From the NCBI RefSeq assembly GCF_000143415.4, contig NW_003314330.1, positions 712,089-776,088 of the forward strand: a DNA stretch of 64,000 bases, in the 5' to 3' direction. Every line of letters starts with the position of its first letter. Positions within the stretch are counted from its first letter, which is position 1. The DNA is from Selaginella moellendorffii (lineage: Eukaryota > Streptophyta > Lycopodiopsida > Selaginellales > Selaginellaceae). Both the position numbers and the translations under genes were made by a program. Below are positions 55,813 to 64,000 of this stretch, in pieces. The notes beneath the pieces were generated by a model that had not been told where the DNA came from, ran no database searches, and saw only the letters and a program-made list of their open reading frames with translations.

Positions 55813-58168
55813 CTACATTCTCACGGCGATCGGGCTGCGCACAACGTGCACTCCATCTTCCCAGGTGAGATCCGAGAAGCTCCATTTCCGCGCTTGGGGA
55901 TCCGCCGCTATGGATCCCTTGGCGGAGACGGTGACGCTGTAGCTCAGCTTCTGTCCGGCGCTTGTGAAGCTCAGCTTGCTGGGAGTGACCGAGATCGAGA
56001 TTCCTTTGGCGCTTCCCACGGAAGCGGTGTAGGTCGCCCTGGGATTTCCCACATTGGTCACTGTCCTCTCCACGGTCTTGCTGGATCCATCCAAGAGGAC
56101 TGCGATGGAGGGATAGTTGAGGCTGAAAGAGGTGTCGTTCCTGGGGCATTTGCTGCTACTGTCGCCTGTGATGTTTTGGATTTGCTTGGAGGTATAGCCC
56201 GAGTTACAGAGATAGGTGATATAGTCGAGAGGATCAGTGTCGTAGACTAGTCCTGGATCGACTGCTTTCGCTGGTTGGATCTCACCGTTTCCAACGTCGA
56301 AAACAGTCGCTGCCTTGTTAGTGCTTGGATCGACGATTGTTTTGTTGGTGTTGTCTTTGGTGATGGCTGCCAAGAACACTCTTGAGTCTCCAGTTTTATT
56401 TTGTTTTCTCTCGACTTACCTGTGGTCATGACTGCTGATTTGATCGCCGCAGGACTCCATGTTGGGTGAATGGATTTCAAGTAAGCGATGGTGCCACTGA
56501 CGTGAGGGCACGCCATGGAAGTTCCAGAGAGAAAAGTGTACTCCACGAACACTTCCTTTCCATTGTCAGTGTCGGGGATATTGCTTGGCCAAGCTGCTAA
56601 GATCTCGACTCCTGGAGCGGTAACGTCCGGCTGCAACGCGAGATAAGTCACAAGCTTCATGGTATGTCTTTCGAGTACCTTGATGATATCCGGACTGATT
56701 GTGTGTGGACCTCTTGACGAAAACTCCGCTACGACAGGTGCTGGCTTGTAAGGAATCGTTGTTCCTCTGAGAATTCGTGATTTACGACTGCACAGAAACC
56801 ACGAGGCCGAGAGTAAGTTTCCATCACCTTTTGATCATCTGTTATACTTACTTGGCTGCTATTTTAGCATCCTCGTTGATATCCCTGTCGATTGTACTGG
56901 CACCGACTGTGAAGATCCAGGGAGCACCATTGGACACCGATCCAGTAAATGGTCCAGAGTTTCCACCAGCGCAAGAGACCATGATCCCTCTTTCAACGGC
57001 GTGATAGGCACCAATCGCAATGACGTCTACGCTGTAAACTGCGGGATAGCCTCCGAGTGAGATGGACAGGACATCCACGCCGTCGTTGATGGCATCGTCG
57101 AAACCCGCAGCGATGTCAACCTCCTCGCAGCTATCCGTCCAGCAGACTTTGTACATGGCGATCCGAGCATTTGGAGCTCCTCCTCGGGCCGTGCCAGGAG
57201 CGAGTCCTCTCTTACTCGCGTGTGGAACCAGGCTTCCAGCAGCTGTCGACGACGTATGAGTTCCATGTCCAACCGAGTCTCTCGAGTTCTTGTATGGACC
57301 CGTCGAGACTTTCGCTCCGTTATAGTATCTGGCTCCAACGAGCTTCCTGGTAAGGAGTTCAATCATCACTTTAGTCTAATCTTGTGGCAAACTCTAACAC
57401 GTACTTGTTGCAGTTGACAGTCTCATTGGCTTTGGTGCCTGGTGGATTGACGCAAGTTCCTTTCCAACGAGCTGGCACAGGTCCCATGTCGGTGTCCTTG
57501 AAACTCTCCGACTCCGGCCAGATTCCTACGCACAGAAGAAGTAAGCACAGCGAGCTTTTTCAAGTGAGTTTTGTGAAGTTACCTGTGTCCAGAAGCCCGA
57601 CGATCACGTCAGTGGGAGCACTTGGAGAACCAGCGTGACTGCTTTTGGCTGGCATGGCCATGCCGAGGAAATCCCACGAGTGTGTTGTCAGTGGATGGAG
57701 CGTTTTGCTGGGATAGATGTTGAGGACCTCAGGCATTCCTACACAGTGGTAACGATCAGTTTGTACTTTTCATGTGTTAAGCAATGACTAACTGGAGATT
57801 GTTTCGGCCTCTTGTTCGGTCAGGTACGCCGAGAATCCACTGAAGGCGTACTTGTAGCTGAAGATGATGGACGAGCGAGCATTCTCGATGCTGCAAAACA
57901 AATTCTCGGAAGCGTGAGCGTCGCCAAGACACAAAAGGAATCGATCAAACCTTCCAACAGCTCTGGCAAGTATGTCATGGTGGATCAAGGTGAGCTCGCT
58001 CGATTCCACTCCTTTGCTAGTTCCCAGATATGCGATATAGGCCTGGAAGTTTTTCCACTTTGAAGCTTTAAGCACGCTGGAAATCATTCTCACCTTCTTT
58101 GTAGGAGACCCGAGAATCGCTTGGCACTGGAAGAGCAAGCAAGCAAGAAGTAGAAGCTGGAAAACCAT
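55813..58168 (-). CDS. Subtilisin-like serine protease (S8, plant subtilase) lacking the PA domain
   Basis: Eight exons on the minus strand (57951-58168, 57793-57890, 57583-57738, 57405-57525, 56852-57346, 56679-56787, 56420-56630, 55813-56366), all with GT-AG introns of about 55-65 bp. Signal peptide ([17 protein letters not shown]), I9 propeptide ([21 protein letters not shown]), catalytic Asp (VIVGLLDTG), His ([14 protein letters not shown]), oxyanion Asn (CAGGNSGP), Ser ([14 protein letters not shown]) and a C-terminal Fn3-like domain (LNYPSIAV...VTVSAKG). Between GASTIDRDI and VAEFSSRGP only about 30 residues occur where subtilases usually carry a protease-associated domain of well over 100. 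Secreted, processing enzyme; substrate unknown. Gene model by eye, in frame throughout. Confidence 0.85.
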
Positions 58169-58212
58169 CTTTGCTTGCTTGCTAGGCTTGAGAAGCTATG
58201 GAGGAGAAAATC

Positions 58213-58221
58213 TTATTTATA
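58213..58221 (-). promoter_or_regulatory. TATA box of the subtilase gene
   Basis: TATAAATAA on the minus strand, about 45 bases before the ATG at 58168, implying a very short 5' UTR. Confidence 0.6.
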
Positions 58222-58471
58222 CTTGCGATTATAATTGTCATTTAGAATGTGTTAGAATGTGGAAGATTCTTTAGCGAAGAACTATTGTGAATGATACTCA
58301 ACGTCCGAATTTTTCTGGGATTGTAAAAGACAGGACATTACTGTCACTATTTCACGTTGACTTTTTTCGTTTTTACGCGGAAGAGCTTCACAGTTTATTT
58401 ACTTATTAATTAATGGTAGAATCTTCACATTTTTACAAAGCTCCAAAGAGCTTGGAGCTGTTCTTGTCTTT
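58222..58471. other. Spacer between subtilase promoter and NTF2-like 3' end
   Basis: No gene; promoter and 3' flank only. Confidence 0.5.
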
Positions 58472-59376
58472 TTACGCGGCGGTGGCTGGATCTTTGCCGC
58501 AACCCATGAGCAAATGCGTGATCATCATGTTTCCTCGTCTCACCGATTCGGCCAATCGTCCCACCAGCGGGAGCTTCACTGTGTCTCTCGATTTTAATGG
58601 CTGCTTATGCCACCTGAAAACACGAAGTAAGTCTCTAAACAAAGTAGATCATGGCTTACAAGTCTTGGTGGCTGATCACTTTCCCATTCTCGACCTGATC
58701 AAAGAAGAAAGAATCGAAAACTGTGAGAGATTCTTCTGACGAAAATGGAAGAGATTCTTCTCAAGCTTTTCTTAATACCTTGAGCTTGATGAGTGACGGC
58801 ACGTCGATTAGCCGGCCCAGAAACTTGTAGTGTTGGACGTTGTCAATGCGAATCTCTCCATTCTCTGGCTCTTCCACAACGCTGTAGTCGTCCGAGATTC
58901 GTCCCTCGCTAAACACCTTCCAATCCATCGATGCGTTAGAAGCGGAATCACTCGAATTTGTGGACATGGCTTCTCTTCTCTTACCTTGGGAATGGAGTAG
59001 AAGGCCGATTTGATCTGCGGGACACTGCGCAAGAAGAAATCACATAGAATGAATCGATCGATCGAGAGAGCGATGGCTTGATACCCTTTTGCGCGCATCA
59101 GCGGGTCCTCAAACGTGGCATTCGATGCGTAGACATCAAAATCCGCCGCGGTCGCCTTGCAATTGTATCTAAAACCATGAAATCTCGAGGGATTGGCAGC
59201 GAAAGCAATCGAAATGGCGCACTTACAGGTTGAGAATGTGAGGAAGAATGCTCCGCGCGAGCTGACTCAGGCCATCTGGCGCCAAGAACGCGTCAAAACG
59301 ATACGCCGATCGATAATTCGATGGAAATCCTACCTTGTGTCGCGTCGCCCTTGGTTGCCGCCGATGGATCCGCCAT
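58472..59376 (-). CDS. NTF2-like/SnoaL-like superfamily protein
   Basis: Seven short exons on the minus strand (59334-59376, 59227-59275, 59085-59168, 58985-59024, 58779-58916, 58660-58694, 58472-58613), all GT-AG. The product is about 175 residues: MADPSAATKG, LARSILPHILNLY, CKATAADFDVYASNATFEDPL, VPQIKSAFYSIPKVFSEGRI, IDNVQHYKFLGRLIDVPSL, VISHQDLWHKQPL and a C-terminal VRRGNMMITHLLMG. This matches the small plant NTF2-like proteins with a cone-shaped alpha+beta fold; no catalytic residues can be assigned and the function is unknown. Divergent from the synaptotagmin gene, 295 bp between start codons. Confidence 0.7.
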
Positions 59377-59671
59377 AGCCGACACTCCACAGCTCAAAAC
59401 CTTGCGTCTACAAAGAAGGCTACAAGACTGTAGAAACAACGCTTTGGACATTTACGTTTAAACAGTGTTATGGATAATTAGGTTTTACACGTGTCGCGTT
59501 TGCATGGCCTAGTGGATCCGTGGCAATCCTACGGCTGCCCACATGGCGAGCAAGTACCGTGACGCGATCGCGACCGTCCATCGTGGTTAATGGCAAAAAG
59601 AGAGTAAAGAGAGATTCTCATTTTCTTCGAGCTTAATCTTTTGATCGATCGATCGAATTCTTGTCGCGGCG
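59377..59671. promoter_or_regulatory. Shared divergent promoter region
   Basis: 295 bp between the NTF2-like ATG and the synaptotagmin ATG, with a GATCGATCGATCG run near 59642. No clear TATA box. Confidence 0.5.
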
Positions 59672-61833
59672 ATGGAGGCGAGCTCTAATCTGGCATGGAC
59701 GCTGATCCGGGAGGAGAGGTCGCGGATCGCGATCGCCACGGTCGCGGCGCTGGCGCCGCTGGTATGGGGAGGTCTGGTTTGGGTGTCCAGGCTTTCTTTC
59801 ATCGGGCAGATCATCGCCGGGACCGTCATGGGGATGGGAACCATGGGGGCTTTCCATTACCTCGGCGTCTATCGGACGCGCAAGCGAATGCACAAGGTAA
59901 TTCTTTCTAGAGTGAGGCCAATCGTTCCAGATGGTTTTTAAATTCTTTCTTCCCGCAGGCTGTGACAATCGCGCAGCTCTCCATTGCTGATGCTCAGGTT
60001 CTAAAGAGATTTCTTCCTATCGAGGCACTGCCAAGCTGGATCCAAAACATCACAGACTTTGAAAAGGTACCGGACGATCACATTAGAACTTCTATCACTT
60101 TGTGCTTGACAAAACCAACTTACAGGTTACTTGGCTCAACAGGGAGCTCGAAGAAGTTTGGCCTTTCTTGGATCAAGCAGCCTCGGAGATGATCAGGATG
60201 CAAATCCAACCAGTGCTGGATCAATACAAGTTTGGGCCGATCCAGAAACTCAACGTAAAGTCCGTTACTCTGGGAAAGGTTGCTCCTATGATCGGAGGTA
60301 TGTGCGTTCTTTCTTTTTTTTGTTTTCTCAGCTCAATCGTTGTCCTTTCTTTCACCAGGCATTAAGTTCACTGGCGTAGGGAAGAACGAAGCAATGGTGG
60401 AAGTTGAAATCGACTGGAGGCATGGTGAAGATCAGAAGTTTACTCTTGAAGTACAGACAACTGGACCGGATTTCACTGTTCAGGTAATGGACTCGTTTTG
60501 TGACGCTTGGAAATATATGTTGTGATTCGCAGGTGAAAGACTTTGTCTTCTATGGAATTCTGAGAGCTGTTCTCAAGCCTCTCACCGACCAGTTGCCGTG
60601 CTTTGGTGCCGCTGTGGTTTCGCTGAGAGAACCTGTAAGTGTGCTCCTTTTCATCGACATCACTCATGTCTTGTTCAATGCACAGCCTACCATAGATTTC
60701 AAGACTAAGTTCCTCGGCGGTGACCTGCTCCAGCTCCCTGGTCTGGACGGAATGATCGACGTGAGCATAAGCTTTTCTTTGGTTTGAAGCTGTGTTTCAA
60801 CTTTGATTTGGTTGGCAGGAAATCATAAGGAACGCGGTGATGGATTTGCTTGTCTGGCCGAATAGGATGGTGATTCCAATACTTCCCGGCGACTACAGGT
60901 ATCCCGGAAAGATTGTGTGGATTGTTTTTCTTATCCTGGCCATCCTTGGGTTGCAGCTTTATGGAAATGCGACCTGTCGCTTATCTTGAAGTCCACATCA
61001 TAGAAGCCAAGCGTTTGCTCAACAAGGAAACGTTCGGCAAGTCTGATCCCTTCGTCTATGTGTACGTCCGACAAAAGCAAGAGCTCATGCAAAGAACGGC
61101 CACCAAAAGCAACACGAGCAATCCCACTTGGAACGAGCACTTTATCGTCGACGTAAGCAAAGTCTAGATTCTCTTCCACTGCTTAAGTTTCTGTTTCGAA
61201 GGTCGAGGATCCCCAGACCCAGAAGCTAAACCTCAGGGTGATGGACTCGGACCAGATGAACTCTGCTGATTTTCTTGGCTTTGCGGAGATCCCCATTCGA
61301 GAGGTAAAAAGACTCGTCCATTTCCTCACAGACAGAGACACCGTTTCTTTCAGCTGGAACCAAACACGCCGAAGGATATGTGGGTGAAACTTGTCAAAGA
61401 TCCTCGAAAGCCTCAAGACGAGAAAAACCGAGGGGAGATCCATCTCGTTGTCACGTTCAAGCCTCACAAGCACATCAACGAAGACGAGCAGGAGCTCTTG
61501 CCTCCCGTGCCAGAGGGCGCTGGCGTCGCTCCTCCCACCGAGAAAAGCAAAGAAGACGAAGCCAAGAAGAGCGTCTCCACACCCGAGCAACCGGAAACCA
61601 AGACCGCCACTCCAGCTCAAGAACACGATGGTGGCGGTGGTGATAGAGTAACAGCAGGTGGATTGGTGCTAAACAGGGCTGCGAGACCACCAACCAATGA
61701 GCCCATCGAAGGAACAAATCCAGAAGCTTTACCGGCAGAGAAGAAAGAATCGCTGGCACCATCGACTCCAACCAAAGAAAATGCCAAGGCTGCCGGGACT
61801 GAGACGATGAACCAAGATGGAGCTACCGAATAG
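59672..61833 (+). CDS. Plant synaptotagmin-like protein (TM, SMP domain, one C2 domain)
   Basis: Ten exons (59672-59896, 59959-60066, 60126-60297, 60359-60483, 60533-60634, 60686-60760, 60819-60898, 60957-61152, 61202-61303, 61354-61833), all GT-AG with introns of about 50-66 bp. N-terminal hydrophobic segments (VAALAPLVWGGLVWV, IGQIIAGTVMGMG), then an SMP-type lipid-binding domain (LPSWIQNITDFEKVTWLN, VWPFLDQAASEMIR, DFTVQVKDFVFYGILR, PVAYLEV) and one C2 domain (IIEAKRLLNKETFGKSDPFVYVYV, NPTWNEHF, LRVMDSDQMNSADFLG), followed by an extended Pro/Glu-rich tail. Asp residues for calcium are present in DPF and MDSD. This architecture marks NTMC2/SYT proteins that tether ER to plasma membrane. It has one C2 where SYT1 types have two. 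Start chosen at the first ATG before the membrane segment. Confidence 0.88.
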
Positions 61834-62302
61834 AGTCTGGAGGAGAGCGGCAATAAAGGTGAGAACTTTGAAGATCACTACTGCGACGTAGTGTTTTATT
61901 CTCAAGAGTTTCGTTGTTTTTCCACGGAAAAAAAGAACTCTTCGTTCTACGTTACCAGGGGTGGTAGCACACTATGTACATGCCTCTTGAAGATAGAAAA
62001 AGAACTTTCGGAGCTCTTGGCACTCACAAATGTTACCCCCCTGAAAGAATTTTTTCTTTGTTTCCCAGAAACTTGGTCAGTTGATCCAAGCTCTATCCTG
62101 TTCTAAAAAAAAGGTTGTCATGAACCTATGAAGCACAGATTGATTGTACACACCTCACCAGGTTCTAACTTACCGGGGCTCCATGCTTTCGAAGCGACTG
62201 TACAAAGCTTTTCTTTCAGGAAACAAAAGGAAGCGAGAGGCCCTTTTCTTCTTCCAGTCGTAGCTTCACTGTCGTCCAGCAGTGTGTTCGTCGTCGTCGT
62301 CG
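61834..62302. other. Convergent 3' flanks of synaptotagmin and PWWP genes
   Basis: 3' UTR-like sequence with AT-rich patches; a GTCGTCGTCGTCGTC trinucleotide run at about 62288-62303. No gene. Confidence 0.5.
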
Positions 62303-64000
62303 TCAAGTCTCGAGAGGTCCACTCACTGCTGCCTTGATCCTGCTGAGAGCCACCCTTACGGGAACGCAAGCAGCCACAGGCCAGTTCTCTTCCTCAAACT
62401 CACGTCCGTTCCAAGCTCTTCCTCCGCCTGTGTTATTCACCCCTATCCCCGTCCCCTGTAAATGTACACCGGGCCTCTGCTCGCTCGCGATCGATGACAG
62501 CGTCCTCGTCTTCCTCGACGACGCCACCACCTTCTTCACCAGCCTCTTGGACAGGCTCTCCTTGTGTGGCGCCTTGGCCTTTCTCCGCGAAGAAGAGCTT
62601 CCAGCAATCCCTTCTTGTCTAAAACAGGTATCCTGTTCTTCGTCAGACGTACCGCCCTCGATGGCCTCCACAACCACGGGGTATCCAACTACAGCTCGCC
62701 TGGTCAGTTTGCTCGCTAGTAGAACCATTGGCACCGACGGCTTCTGGACGATGCTGTCTTTCTCCACTGGAACGTCCAGCCATTCCTCCTGGTACCATGC
62801 AGTTTCCTTCTCGGTCTTGATCTGTCCGAGCCTCGAGGGTGGTCTTTTCGCTGTAACCTGTTCCGTGTCACCCGACGCACCTTCGTCGTGCTCCTGCTTT
62901 ACAAGAATCCTTCTCGGTGCTGCCCCTGGAAAACGCAAAACTTCATTGGTTAGCAGCAGCACCACCTTTTTTCACGGCTAAAAGACAGACTAAACCTTCT
63001 TCTCGCAGCTTTCTCAAACACCGTCTCGCCCTCTGGTGATCCGTTTCGTACCCTCTTCGTGCGCTTTCAAATAGTTCCTGAAAAGGACAAGTCAGAAATC
63101 GCGGACAGCTGACAAAGAGGCGACTCACATTGCTGAAAAAAAATCTTCCTCTCAGACTTACTTCTTCAGAGGGATGAGATCCATCGCAGCAATCACCGGT
63201 GGCATGACCGGAGAAACTGCAGCAAGTCCTGTCGGCTACACCTGTCGTATTGTTAGAAAAATCCTCTCTGCAACCTTCGGCGACTGAAGAAGTAAATTCC
63301 ACACCCATCCTCTCCAGCCCCCCTACAGCCTGGTTTCCTTCTACAAGAGCATCATCCTCGTCTACTATGTGCATCAGCTCACCGTCACCCGACAGAAACT
63401 TTGCACTGCTTTCCAAAACCTGCGTAAGCGGCCTCCTGCGGTCACGCTTCCTAAGCGATCCTTCCTCCCCTGCCCCGCCAGCCACAGTTCTCTTCCTCTT
63501 TGTAGTAAACGATGGAACTTTAATGCCATTTAATGTTGAGCCCTTCCCACTCTGAGTCACGCAACTCTGGTGATTCTCTATGTTCTCATCGTAGACACTG
63601 GCAGACCTTCTCCCTCTTCCGGCTGTTCGAAGTCCAAAGTCCTGCAATCCCCGCATTCTACGAAGTCCTTCCACCTCGTCCTCGTCGGGGTTCCACTCTT
63701 GCTCTTCTTGCCCCCTACCGGAGGAGGAAAGCCCACCAGAGTTATCGTCCTCTTCTGGATAAACTCGAGAATTCCCCGAATCCGTGTCATCGTCTGATAC
63801 TATCGGTTTTACCACCCGTTTTCGTCGTGATCGTGAGCGTGAGCGTGAACGAGTGCCTTCGACAGTGCTTACTTCCCTCTCCCCGTCATACTGTTCCCTC
63901 TTTCTGTATGCCGAGGACTCCACGAACCCGGACGAGCACTCCAGCTGCTGCCTCTCCAACTCCAAAGCATGGAGAATAGCATCCTCTCGCCGTGCATACT
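62303..64000 (-). CDS. PWWP-domain-family protein, C-terminal part (5' end outside window)
   Basis: Three exons visible: 63162-64000 (continues beyond the edge), 62996-63077 and 62303-62925, joined in frame by GT-AG introns. The PWWP domain itself lies outside the window. The parts seen match plant PWWP proteins of the At1g51745/At3g21295 type as I recall them: RREDAILHALELE just inside the edge, RMRGLQDFGL, VPSFTTKRKRT, ELFESARRGYETDHQRARRCLRKL, PMVLLASKLTRRAVVGYPV and a final ACVPVRVALSRIKAAV. Basic and Ser-rich stretches (RSRSRSRSRRKR) suggest a nuclear protein; a chromatin-reader role is inferred from the family. Confidence 0.65.

Noticed and set aside
58413-58739. 108-residue plus-strand frame
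   Set aside because: Antisense to the last exons of the NTF2-like gene, which splices cleanly in frame.
62334-62981. 215-residue plus-strand frame
   Set aside because: Antisense to the PWWP-family exon, which carries recognisable family motifs.

Overview
The window is land-plant nuclear DNA. It has spliced genes with very short introns (about 40-70 bp), TTTAGGG-type repeats, chromodomain Ty3/gypsy elements, and plant families (subtilase, plant synaptotagmin, PWWP protein, bulb-type lectin). The compact introns and nested retroelements would fit a lycophyte such as Selaginella; that attribution is inference.

About 53 kb is nested mobile DNA. The most unusual part is a large class II element present in two near-identical copies, unit 1 (292-13844) and unit 2 (14094-27267). 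It has 24-bp terminal inverted repeats and makes 4-bp target duplications (CGAA for unit 1, ATGG for unit 2). Both copies sit in one LTR, and the undamaged 3' LTR of the same retroelement preserves both empty sites. Each unit has two divergent transcription blocks. Leftward: a DUF8039-like protein and a DDE-type (DUF7869-like) transposase. Rightward: a multi-exon block with a ParB-like domain, a possible degenerate DNA-methyltransferase-like region, Lys-rich and Glu/Asp-rich linkers, and an FCP1-type HAD phosphatase open in both copies. Roughly 30 copies per unit of a palindrome centred on GGCATGNGGCCNCATGCC are scattered through introns, exons and spacers. Both copies are damaged, each by different nonsense mutations, frameshifts and deletions.

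From 27268 to 53533 lie nested LTR retroelements: a coding-free LARD-type element (family 1) whose 5' LTR hosts the two units; fragments of a second coding-free family (family 2), some inverted; a decayed Ty3/gypsy element (family 3) with its RNase H-integrase block inverted; and a chromovirus (family 4, 42513-49040, TSD TTTAT) that lost RNase H by an in-frame deletion. A 651-bp segment at 52825-53475 (LTR plus the left 106 bp of the large transposon) is exactly what is missing at the 14093/14094 junction.

The right 10 kb is gene-dense: an A+T-rich intronless bulb-lectin gene, a subtilase without the PA domain, an NTF2-like protein, a synaptotagmin-like SMP/C2 protein divergent from it, and a PWWP-type protein running off the right edge.
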